Shown: positions 1-5,980 of the stretch, piece after piece | Layout of the letters: every line of letters starts with the position of its first letter | Position numbering within the stretch: the stretch's first letter is position 1 | NCBI GenBank assembly: GCA_002478745.1 | Contig: DLQI01000066.1 | Span: 1 to 16,010 of the forward strand | Source of the DNA: Rhodobacteraceae bacterium UBA7436 | GTDB lineage: Bacteria; Pseudomonadota; Alphaproteobacteria; Rhodobacterales; Rhodobacteraceae | Length of the DNA stretch: 16,010 nucleotides | Direction: 5' to 3' | Notes under the pieces: generated by a model | The model's database searches: none | What the model was told of the DNA's origin: nothing | The model's input: only the letters and a program-made list of their open reading frames with translations | Position numbers and translations under genes: made by a program

Positions 1-11
1 GCCGAAAGTTC

Positions 12-215
12 CTAAAGTAACTCCACCGCCTCACTCAGCTGCTCAGAATTTACGTCTATGTACCTCTGCGTGGTGGATATATGTAAATGCCCAGCCAGCT
101 CTGCCAGCAAGCGCACTCCTACGCCCTTGTTGGCCAACCTCGTGATGTAGGTGCGTCTTCCCGAATGGCTTGAGGCATCCTTAAGACCAACAACTTTGTA
201 AGCAGTCCTGATTGT
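12..215 (-). pseudogene. Tyrosine recombinase (phage-type integrase), C-terminal remnant
   Basis: The minus strand from 215 to the TAG at 12-14 reads as the last 67 residues of a tyrosine recombinase. Visible motifs are HSGRR (the catalytic HxxR), then AGH (the second conserved His position) and TTQRYIDV with the nucleophilic Tyr, followed by a short natural C-terminal helix. The frame is interrupted by an in-frame TAG at 216-218 and a TGA a few codons further upstream, and no start codon is present. The catalytic domain's first Arg and Lys regions are therefore missing from this frame. Such enzymes insert or excise mobile DNA by strand exchange. I read this as a decayed fragment left by an integrative element next to the sox cluster. 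A frameshifted longer copy cannot continue recognisably here, because the sequence up to 381 shows no recombinase-like peptide. Identity is confident, and so is the pseudogene status. Confidence 0.8.
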
Positions 216-381
216 CTAATTTGCAATTGAATTAACTCAGCTAGGCACCCGTGTTGGTGTTTTAAAGATGACCCAAACCTTGCTGAAATTCGTTTCAATC
301 AAGGCTTCAATCCAGAACCACTTCAATCATGAAAGACATCAAGAAAGCAGACAGACCTATAAGCAAAAACGCTGTACCGCT

Positions 382-1425
382 TTATATTTTTGGGCCAAAA
401 CCTAAGATTAATTGCCTTAAGCCAAGAGCTGCACCGCTCATAATGCATATTAAAGTAAGGGGCGCGCTATAAGAAAGAACCGAAAACGCTGAAAGACCCT
501 GACCAACACTACAACCCACGGCAACAACCGCACCAATTCCCATCAAGGCGGCTCCAAGAATTTGCCGTCGTAGTTCCCTTGGGTCGTCACAAGACTCCCA
601 CCTGAATTGTCCTTTTAGCAGGCTACCAATTAGGGCACCAAGCACTACGCCTAAAACTGAACCAGTGCCAAAGCTAATCGTGTTGCCAGATGATGTCATT
701 GCGTAGAGTACTGTTTCACCAATGGGGGCAGAGAATGTATGGCTGACGATTGGTATGGCCTCGAACCCTGTGCTGGCGACCCACTGGGTGCCAGCCCAAC
801 CTGACACAATGGCACCACCTGCGATTGCCCCCCAGAACACATGACTGAAAGAAAGTCGCATGGTGCGGTTTGACAGGGTCAGCGCCAGAATAAAAACTCC
901 GATTGATATTCCCGAACCGGCTATTGAATAGCCAGTCATGTCAGCAAACAAATGAGCAAATGATTGCGTGTCGGTTGCATCTTCAGAGGCTCCAAATGTC
1001 CAAATCCGTAAGCCTGAAAGTGGTCCGCCAAGGGTTATGTAAGCCGAAATTCCCATCACCAATACTATTAGCAATGAACGCAAATCTCCGCCGCCAACGC
1101 GTGCCAAAGCGCCGTAACCGCAGTTGCCAGCCAGTGCCATACCATAGCCAAAGACAAGACCACCAAAGATGCTTGCAAGTGGGTTCCAGCTCCGAGACAA
1201 ATTTAGGGTTAGCTCTAAGTCCAGAAGACCCAACGCAGATAAACTGAATGTACCAGTCACAGCAACGCCAATGGCAATTCCCCACATTTGCAAACGAAGT
1301 GTGTTTTCACCGTAGTAAAGGTCTTCTATTGCACCAAGCGTACAAAACCTTCCTATACGCGCTGCCAGCCCCAAAAATATGCCACCAAGCAGACCAAAAG
1401 AGGCAACTAGAAAAGGTTCAGACAT
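382..1425 (-). CDS. soxT: SoxT, YeeE/YedE-family (DUF395) sulfur-compound transporter
   Basis: This 347-residue polytopic inner-membrane protein belongs to the YeeE/YedE family, which moves thiosulfate or related sulfur compounds across the membrane. It has the usual two-fold internal repeat. The first half contains GRFCTLGAIED (Cys28) and GNCGYGALAR (Cys102). The second contains GCSVGQGLS (Cys305). These cysteines lie in the short motifs thought to pass the sulfur substrate along the channel. Many Gly/Ala-rich hydrophobic segments support the topology. I start at the ATG at 1423-1425 (MSEPFLVASF), because the longer open frame would run into the end of soxR and adds a non-hydrophobic leader. 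No strong ribosome site is seen before this start. It is last in a soxS-soxR-soxT minus-strand unit, 37 bp after soxR. The symbol rests on family plus position. The substrate is inferred. Confidence 0.85.
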   Translation of the reverse strand: MSEPFLVASFGLLGGIFLGLAARIGRFCTLGAIEDLYYGENTLRLQMWGIAIGVAVTGTFSLSALGLLDLELTLNLSRSWNPLASIFGGLVFGYGMALAGNCGYGALARVGGGDLRSLLIVLVMGISAYITLGGPLSGLRIWTFGASEDATDTQSFAHLFADMTGYSIAGSGISIGVFILALTLSNRTMRLSFSHVFWGAIAGGAIVSGWAGTQWVASTGFEAIPIVSHTFSAPIGETVLYAMTSSGNTISFGTGSVLGVVLGALIGSLLKGQFRWESCDDPRELRRQILGAALMGIGAVVAVGCSVGQGLSAFSVLSYSAPLTLICIMSGAALGLRQLILGFGPKI

Positions 1426-1432
1426 ATAATCA

Positions 1433-1446
1433 AACACTCGAGTGTT
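1433..1446. repeat. Perfect 14-bp palindrome between soxR and soxT
   Basis: The sequence AACACTCGAGTGTT is an uninterrupted perfect palindrome lying in the 37-bp gap between the soxR stop and the soxT start. It sits about 8 bp upstream of the soxT ATG, where a ribosome site would be expected. It could act as a small RNA hairpin limiting soxT translation or as a binding site. No function is established. Confidence 0.5.
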
Positions 1447-1462
1447 CCATTCTCTCGCCGAA

Positions 1463-1855
1463 CTACTTTTCGAGGCAGAACAAATCATAGACAACTTCCA
1501 TGATCTTTTTTGGGCGGTCATCGGTCAGACGATAGTAAATGGTTTTTCCGTCTCTTCGCGGAGATACTAGACCTTCGAGCCTTAAGCGCGACAGTTGTTG
1601 AGATACTGCGGCTTGACGAGCGGATAGTAATTCTTCCAATTCGGTGACAGACTTTTCGCCGGAAGCCAAATGACACAAAATCATCAGACGTCCTTCGTGG
1701 CTGATAGCTTTCAGAAAATTGGACGCTTCCATGGCATTGGTCGCCATCTTGTCCATATCTTCCGCACACATGTTTACGTCAAAAACTGGCAGACCCATAA
1801 GTTCCTCAACATTTTGGAAAGTTTCGGCCTCAATAGCCCTTAATTCAATGCTCAC
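1463..1855 (-). CDS. soxR: SoxR, ArsR-family sulfur-responsive transcriptional repressor
   Basis: This 130-residue winged-helix regulator of the ArsR family belongs to the BigR/SqrR/SoxR branch. The core begins near residue 44 (ASNFLKAISHEGRLMIL). The recognition helix region is SARQAAVSQQLSRLR (78-92), and the wing is RRDGKTIYYRL (100-110). Cys61 (ILCHLA) and Cys127 (DLFCLEK) have the spacing of the persulfide-sensing pair in SqrR-type proteins, where a tetrasulfide bridge lowers DNA affinity. A third Cys (30) lies in a non-conserved N-terminal extension. An internal Met (34 or 37) is an alternative start, but the chosen ATG has an AAAGG site ahead of it. It lies 9 bp after soxS. Probable targets are the ATTC-N8-GAAT-like sites near 2264, 3661 and 15679. 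The redox mechanism is inferred from the family. Confidence 0.92.
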   Translation of the reverse strand: MSIELRAIEAETFQNVEELMGLPVFDVNMCAEDMDKMATNAMEASNFLKAISHEGRLMILCHLASGEKSVTELEELLSARQAAVSQQLSRLRLEGLVSPRRDGKTIYYRLTDDRPKKIMEVVYDLFCLEK

Positions 1856-1864
1856 ATAGCGCCT

Positions 1865-2233
1865 TTAACCACTTATATCAACATTAGCTTGTTTGAGCAT
1901 TTGTCCGAGCAATCCCCAGAAGAAATCTTCGCCGGGATATCCTTCGATGCGAGAGGTTTCGATACCGTCTACTACTAAGACAAAAGTAGGTGTAAAGGTA
2001 AGTTTCCGTTTAAGCGTCATGCCTTTGGGGCGACTACTATGGATATCGATGCGTTTGAGCGGTGCCGCGCGGCCTTCTCTTGTTTTCGGATATATGTCAG
2101 CGATATCTTCGTTCCAACGAGCGCACCACATGCAACCCTGTTCTTCTACCATGACCAACACAGCTTCGGCCTTTGCCGATAAGACAGTTGAAACTATCAT
2201 AAATGTGCTGACCGCGAGTGAACGAAGATACAT
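1865..2233 (-). CDS. soxS: SoxS, periplasmic thioredoxin-like protein
   Basis: This 122-residue secreted thioredoxin-fold protein has a Sec signal peptide, about residues 1-24 (MYLRSLAVSTF...AKAEA). The redox site is GCMWC (Cys34, Cys37). The cis-Pro region is TFTPTFVLVVDG. SoxS proteins keep SoxY active by reducing or removing blocking groups on its carrier Cys, with electrons from a membrane CcdA-like carrier. I chose the ATG at 2231-2233 because AAAGG lies about 9 bases upstream and a signal peptide begins immediately. The open frame reads 45 codons further upstream without coding character, crossing the promoter region and the start of soxV. It is first in the soxS-soxR-soxT unit and divergent from soxV. 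Its motif differs from SoxW (CIYC), so the two are paralogous in function, not recent copies. Confidence 0.88.
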   Translation of the reverse strand: MYLRSLAVSTFMIVSTVLSAKAEAVLVMVEEQGCMWCARWNEDIADIYPKTREGRAAPLKRIDIHSSRPKGMTLKRKLTFTPTFVLVVDGIETSRIEGYPGEDFFWGLLGQMLKQANVDISG

Positions 2234-2257
2234 GATGAATTGACCTTTAGATAACAA

Positions 2258-2281
2258 AATACATAATATGAATATGTGAAT
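2258..2281. promoter_or_regulatory. Probable SoxR operator in the soxS/soxV divergent promoter region
   Basis: The only gap between the divergent soxS and soxV starts is 70 bp (2234-2303). It holds TAATATGAATATG (2264-2276), a 13-base stretch repeated exactly upstream of the metallo-beta-lactamase operon at 15685-15697. The right half GAAT (2270-2273) fits the ATTC-N8-GAAT pattern of SqrR/BigR-type regulators, but the left half is degenerate (AATA). An overlapping imperfect palindrome, ACATA-N7-TATGT, spans 2261-2277. Position between soxS and soxV agrees with where SoxR acts in related bacteria. The binding itself is inferred. Confidence 0.55.
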
Positions 2282-2303
2282 TAAACAAGGTTGAGAACTG
2301 AAT

Positions 2304-3044
2304 ATGCTCGAAATCACCTTCTTTGGTGCTGCGGTTGCAGGCTTGTTGTCTTTCTTGTCACCTTGCATACTGCCAATTGTTCCATTTTATCTCAGCTATC
2401 TTGCAGGTTTGGGGATAAAACAAATCTCAGTTGAGGCAGAGATTGCACCTAAAATGCGTGCCCGTGCGGTGCTGGCTGCCTGTTGCTTCGCTGCAGGGGT
2501 GATTACCATCTTCATGGGGCTTGGCGCGGCTGCATCGGCATTTGGCCAAGTTGTACGAGAGTACTTTGATCTTCTGCGTTGGATTGCCGGAGGTGTTATA
2601 ATCATGATGGGGTTACATTTTTTGGGAGTATTGAGGATTGGCGTTCTGTATCGCCAATTGCGCGCGGACATTGGCAATACAACTAACGTTAGCTTTGTGG
2701 GATCTTATGTTATTGGTCTTGCATTTGCTTTCGGATGGACGCCCTGCGTTGGACCTGTTTTGGCCGCGATCTTATTCATGGCGGCAGGGGCGGAAACGGC
2801 TGGAGCGGGTGCGGGGCTGCTTTTCGTTTATGGTGCTGGCATGACCGCGCCATTTATTTTAGCGGCGTCTTTTATCAGGCCGTTTATGCGCTGGATGGTC
2901 AGGTTCCGCAGTCACTTTGGTTTGATCGAAAAAGCCATGGGCGCGCTACTGATCGTTTTTGGAATTTTAATCATAACAAATTCAGTGAATTACATTGCAC
3001 AGTGGATGTTGGAAATTGCACCGAATCTTTGGCTTTTACTTTAA
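2304..3044 (+). CDS. soxV: SoxV, CcdA-type membrane thiol-disulfide transporter
   Basis: This 246-residue integral membrane protein of the CcdA/DsbD-beta family carries reducing equivalents from cytoplasmic thioredoxin to periplasmic thioredoxins. The two reactive cysteines are in the expected motifs: LSFLSPCILPIVP (Cys21) and GWTPCVGP (Cys148). About six hydrophobic helices are visible. Prolines flank both cysteines, as in the family. It is the first gene of the plus-strand sox unit, 15 bp before soxW, its likely electron acceptor, and it may also serve SoxS. The ATG at 2304 is preceded by a weak AAGG site about 13 bases upstream. The next internal Met would delete the first helix. Confidence is high from motifs and neighbours. 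Confidence 0.93.
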   Translation: MLEITFFGAAVAGLLSFLSPCILPIVPFYLSYLAGLGIKQISVEAEIAPKMRARAVLAACCFAAGVITIFMGLGAAASAFGQVVREYFDLLRWIAGGVIIMMGLHFLGVLRIGVLYRQLRADIGNTTNVSFVGSYVIGLAFAFGWTPCVGPVLAAILFMAAGAETAGAGAGLLFVYGAGMTAPFILAASFIRPFMRWMVRFRSHFGLIEKAMGALLIVFGILIITNSVNYIAQWMLEIAPNLWLLL

Positions 3045-3059
3045 TCAGGAGAAAATAAA

Positions 3060-3623
3060 ATGAAGAGGTTTCTAGTTGCTTGGATCATTTTTATAAGCAC
3101 GTCTTTCGCCCTGCCTGCATCTGAGATTGGTGACGATGGATTGCACAAAGCTCCATGGATGCGGGATACGTTTAAAGACCTTCAAGAAGATTTGGCTGAG
3201 GCGAATGAGGAGGGTAAGCGCCTTATGGTCATTATTGAACAAAGGGGCTGCATCTACTGTAAGAAAATGCATGATGAGGTGTTTTCTGTCGAGAGGATCG
3301 CCAATTACATCGATCAAAACTTCTTCGTCGTTCAGATTAACATGTTTGGTGATGTCGATGTTACCGATTTTGACGGTACGATTTTGCAAGAGAAGGAAAT
3401 GGTCAAAAGATGGGGCGCGTTGTTTACTCCCTCGATTCTGTTTTTTCCTCAGGATGTCGCTGGTGATGTTTCAGCTGTTCAATCAAAGGTTGCGACTATG
3501 CCAGGGGCTTTTGGGGCTCATACTACCTTTAATATGCTCAATTGGGTAGTGGAAGAGGGCTATAAAACCGCCGAAGTTTTCCAGAAATATCAAGCCCGTA
3601 AGTTCGCTGAACAGTCCGAGTGA
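3060..3623 (+). CDS. soxW: SoxW, periplasmic thioredoxin
   Basis: This is a 187-residue exported thioredoxin. Residues 1-20 form a Sec signal (basic MKR, then a hydrophobic run, then ALPAS). The redox site is GCIYC (Cys64, Cys67), followed by KKMHDEVF as in SoxW/DsbD-gamma-like proteins. The cis-Pro lies in ALFTPSILFF. An AGGAG site ends 8 bases before the ATG. It is co-transcribed with soxV, from which it should receive electrons across the membrane. SoxW is generally not strictly needed for the Sox reaction but supports it under oxidising conditions. It ends 120 bp before soxX, a gap that contains a clear operator-like palindrome. Confidence 0.9.
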   Translation: MKRFLVAWIIFISTSFALPASEIGDDGLHKAPWMRDTFKDLQEDLAEANEEGKRLMVIIEQRGCIYCKKMHDEVFSVERIANYIDQNFFVVQINMFGDVDVTDFDGTILQEKEMVKRWGALFTPSILFFPQDVAGDVSAVQSKVATMPGAFGAHTTFNMLNWVVEEGYKTAEVFQKYQARKFAEQSE

Positions 3624-3660
3624 ATCTCTGGCACACGATTTTTCCATCATCAAATCATAA

Positions 3661-3680
3661 AAATTCAAGTAAATGAATTT
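3661..3680. promoter_or_regulatory. SoxR operator-like inverted repeat upstream of soxX
   Basis: A perfect inverted repeat has AAATTCA (3661-3667) and TGAATTT (3674-3680) separated by 6 bp. Its core is ATTC-N8-GAAT, the pattern associated with SqrR/BigR/SoxR-type ArsR repressors. It lies 63 bp upstream of the soxX ATG in the soxW-soxX gap, the second place where SoxR is known to bind in related sox clusters. A promoter for soxXYZA is expected just downstream, though no convincing -35/-10 pair is evident. Confidence 0.7.
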
Positions 3681-3743
3681 GTTGTTGCGTCGTCACAATA
3701 ACGTGCGCTACGGTATTCTAAGTTCATATGTTTGGGAGGACGC

Positions 3744-4220
3744 ATGAGGAATTTTGTCATTACAGTTGCAATAACCGGAGCGTTAGCTTCGTCTGTATTT
3801 GCCGGAGGCGTTTTGCCATCTGATGTCATATACGAAGATGGTGCCGTTTCCGTTTCTTTGTCTGGTGTTGCTGGCGATGCTGCAAATGGACGCAAAATCG
3901 TGGGTGACAAAAAGCAAGGAAATTGTGTCGCTTGTCACTCTGTTACCGAACTGAAGGAAACTGTTCCTTTTCACGGTGAAATTGGCCCAATGCTTGATGG
4001 TGCAGGAGATCGTTGGTCTGAAGGTGAGCTGCGTGGGATCGTTGCTAACGCTAAGATTATGTTTGATGAGAGCATCATGCCTTCGTTCTATAAAACTTCA
4101 GGCTACATCCGCCCTGGCAAAGCATATACAGGCAAAGCGGCCGATGAAACATTGACGACGTTACTGACTGCTCAGCAGATCGAAGACGTTGTTGCCTATC
4201 TTACAACTCTTAAAGAATAA
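3744..4220 (+). CDS. soxX: SoxX, monohaem c-type cytochrome subunit of SoxXA
   Basis: This 158-residue periplasmic cytochrome has a Sec signal (about 1-20, ending in SSVFA), one haem site CVACH (Cys61-His65), and Met112 in IMPSF as the likely sixth ligand. Together with SoxA it forms the enzyme that oxidatively joins thiosulfate to the SoxY carrier cysteine. The sequence between the haem and Met112 (GEIGPMLDGAGDRW) is typical of SoxX. I start at ATG 3744, which has TTGGGAGGA directly upstream. A TTG at 3732 would include that ribosome site in the protein. It is the first gene of the soxXYZA block, 30 bp before soxY, and lies downstream of a probable SoxR operator. Confidence 0.93.
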   Translation: MRNFVITVAITGALASSVFAGGVLPSDVIYEDGAVSVSLSGVAGDAANGRKIVGDKKQGNCVACHSVTELKETVPFHGEIGPMLDGAGDRWSEGELRGIVANAKIMFDESIMPSFYKTSGYIRPGKAYTGKAADETLTTLLTAQQIEDVVAYLTTLKE

Positions 4221-4250
4221 TCAGCCCGCTTGGGAGTGAGGAAAAACTAC

Positions 4251-4667
4251 ATGGAATTGACAAGACGTAATGCGATCCTTCTGGGGGCAGGTGCTGTCCT
4301 CGCTTCTGGATTGCCGGCATTGGCATCGACAGCAACCGACGACGCAATTGACACGTTCACCGGTGGCGCTGCGGTCGGTGAGGGGGATTTGAAGCTGACC
4401 GCCCCGGAAATCGCAGAGAATGGGAACACCGTCCCAATCGAAGTTGCGTCTTCAACGGCCGTTGAAATTATGGTGCTCGCAACCGGTAACCCTACGCCAA
4501 GTGTTGCAACGTTTAAATTCGGCTCAATGGCCGCAACGCGGAATGCCTCCACCCGTATTCGATTGGCAGGCACGCAGGACGTGGTCGCGATCGCCAAGCT
4601 CGAAGATGGCTCGTTTGTTCAAGCATCAAGCGCAGTCAAAGTAACAATCGGCGGCTGCGGCGGCTAA
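4251..4667 (+). CDS. soxY: SoxY, sulfur-carrier subunit of SoxYZ
   Basis: This 138-residue exported carrier protein ends in GGCGG, with Cys136 on the swinging C-terminal arm to which thiosulfate and its oxidation intermediates are covalently bound. The N-terminus MELTRRNAILLGAGAVLASG is a twin-arginine signal, so SoxY is exported folded and takes SoxZ along. The middle (residues about 40-130) is the immunoglobulin-like SoxY fold. The start at 4251 is chosen because GAGTGAGG lies upstream and it begins directly with the Tat signal. A TTG at 4230 is rejected. It is 30 bp from soxX and 21 bp from soxZ. Product is unmistakable from the C-terminal motif and context. Confidence 0.95.
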   Translation: MELTRRNAILLGAGAVLASGLPALASTATDDAIDTFTGGAAVGEGDLKLTAPEIAENGNTVPIEVASSTAVEIMVLATGNPTPSVATFKFGSMAATRNASTRIRLAGTQDVVAIAKLEDGSFVQASSAVKVTIGGCGG

Positions 4668-4688
4668 AAAGATTTAAGGAGAAGAATT

Positions 4689-5018
4689 ATGGCATCTGGT
4701 GTAAAGCCTCGCGTCAAAGTCCCCAAAAAAGCGGCTGCTGGTGATGTAATTACCATCAAGACGTTGATCAGCCACAAGATGGAATCAGGGCAACGCAAAG
4801 ACAAAGAAGGCAACGTGATCCCGCGTTCAATCATCAATCGGTTTACCTGTGATTTTAATGGCGAAAACGTTGTAGATATAAAGCTTGAGCCTGCAATCTC
4901 AACCAACCCTTTCTTCGAATTCGAAGCAAAGGTGCCAGAAGCAGGTGAATTCCAATTCACTTGGTATGACGACGACGGCTCTGTTTATGAGGCAACGAAA
5001 TCAATCGCTATAGGTTAA
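4689..5018 (+). CDS. soxZ: SoxZ, partner subunit of the SoxYZ sulfur carrier
   Basis: This 109-residue protein has an all-beta SoxZ fold and no signal peptide. It reaches the periplasm bound to the Tat-exported SoxY. Typical SoxZ sequence is seen at residues 4-35 (VKPRVKVPKKA, then ITIKTLISHKMESGQRKD) and near the C-terminus (GEFQFTWYDDDGS). SoxZ shields and positions the SoxY carrier arm for SoxXA, SoxB and SoxCD. AAGGAGAA lies ahead of the ATG. It sits between soxY and soxA with gaps of 21 and 22 bp. It has normal length for the family and nothing unusual. Confidence 0.95.
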   Translation: MASGVKPRVKVPKKAAAGDVITIKTLISHKMESGQRKDKEGNVIPRSIINRFTCDFNGENVVDIKLEPAISTNPFFEFEAKVPEAGEFQFTWYDDDGSVYEATKSIAIG

Positions 5019-5040
5019 GGCCTGTCTTGGGAGGGACATC

Positions 5041-5886
5041 ATGAAATATGTTACGGGCGCCGCATTGGCTTCACTGCTGACAACATCATTGGCATTTGCC
5101 GATCCAGTTGATGATACACTGATCCTGAATGAGGAAACGGATATGATCACTCGGACTGCTGCGCCTGCGCACCTTTCGGACACGTTGGATGAGGTGATGT
5201 CTGGATGGCTGTTTCGTGGGACTGAAACCCGGGCCATGCAAGCGGATGACTTTGATAATCCAGGTATGATCTTCGTTGAACAGGCGCAGGATTCTTGGAT
5301 GATTGCTGAAGGCACCGAAGGTAAATCATGTTCATCTTGCCATAATGACATGGACAGCATGGCTGGCGTAAAGGCAACGTATCCAAAATGGAATGAAGAG
5401 GCCGGTGAAGTTCGTACTTTGCAAATGCAGATGAATAATTGCCGTACTGAACGGATGGGCGCAGAAGCGTGGGGATATGACAAAACGCCAGCGATCAACA
5501 TGGAGGCTGCTCTTTCAGCCGTTTCACGTGGCTTACCAGTCAATGTGGCTATTGATGGCCCCGCACAATCAGCTTGGGAGCTTGGCAAAGAGCTATACTA
5601 TACTCGGACAGGTCAGCTTGAGTTGTCGTGCGCCAACTGTCACGAAGACAGCTATGGCATGATGATCCGCGCAGATCACCTTAGCCAAGGCCAGATTAAT
5701 GGCTTTCCGGTTTATCGTCTCAAAAATACAAAATTAAATGGTGTCCACTCTCGTTTCAAAGGATGTGTTCGCGATACACGTGCTGAAACGTATAAACCGG
5801 GTAGCGCTGAATTTGTTGCTTTGGAACTGTATGTTGCATCACGCGGCAATGGATTAAGCGTCGAAGGCCCGTCCATTCGTAACTGA
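5041..5886 (+). CDS. soxA: SoxA, diheme c-type cytochrome subunit of SoxXA
   Basis: This 281-residue periplasmic cytochrome is the catalytic subunit of the SoxXA thiosulfate-conjugating enzyme. Signal peptide: about residues 1-20. It has two CXXCH sites, CSSCH (Cys97-His101) and CANCH (Cys197-His201). Cys134 (MNNCRTERMG) and Cys242 (KGCVRDTRAE) are the expected axial cysteine ligands, the latter being the active-site cysteine persulfide in known structures. This is therefore the diheme form found in Paracoccus and Rhodovulum, not the monohaem form. TTGGGAGGGA precedes the ATG. It is the last gene before a strong terminator hairpin, closing the soxXYZA block. Confidence 0.95.
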   Translation: MKYVTGAALASLLTTSLAFADPVDDTLILNEETDMITRTAAPAHLSDTLDEVMSGWLFRGTETRAMQADDFDNPGMIFVEQAQDSWMIAEGTEGKSCSSCHNDMDSMAGVKATYPKWNEEAGEVRTLQMQMNNCRTERMGAEAWGYDKTPAINMEAALSAVSRGLPVNVAIDGPAQSAWELGKELYYTRTGQLELSCANCHEDSYGMMIRADHLSQGQINGFPVYRLKNTKLNGVHSRFKGCVRDTRAETYKPGSAEFVALELYVASRGNGLSVEGPSIRN

Positions 5887-5901
5887 TCAAACGGCTTAAG
5901 C

Positions 5902-5929
5902 CCCCACAACCTCTAGGTTGTGGGGTTTT
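5902..5929 (+). terminator. Intrinsic terminator after soxA
   Basis: A perfect 10-bp stem pairs CCCCACAACC (5902-5911) with GGTTGTGGGG (5916-5925) around a 4-base loop TCTA, and is followed by TTTTCTT. This is a textbook Rho-independent terminator for plus-strand transcripts. It lies 15 bp after the soxA stop and 55 bp before soxB. It implies that much transcription from the soxX promoter ends here, with read-through or another promoter serving soxB onwards. No convincing promoter was found in 5930-5980. Confidence 0.85.
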
Positions 5930-5980
5930 CTTACTCAACCAATTCAAACATGCGCATATGTACGCAAGTAAGGTCCTCTA

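Noticed and set aside
294..328. Three copies of TTCAATC spaced 12 and 16 bp apart, downstream of soxT
   Set aside because: Short, unevenly spaced and low in complexity; could occur by chance and shows no CRISPR-like or operator-like regularity.
2234..2368. N-terminal extension of SoxS into and beyond the divergent promoter region
   Set aside because: The added 45 residues lack coding character, would overlap soxV on the other strand, and hide a clean signal peptide with a good ribosome site.
5001..5588. 195-codon open frame on the minus strand opposite soxA
   Set aside because: Shadow of soxA, with a peptide rich in Ser and lacking any fold signature; it would also cross the soxZ-soxA junction.
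5942..5965. Palindrome-like ATGCGCAT/CATATG cluster and possible promoter before soxB
   Set aside because: Only short imperfect symmetry and poor -35/-10 matches, so no regulatory feature is called.
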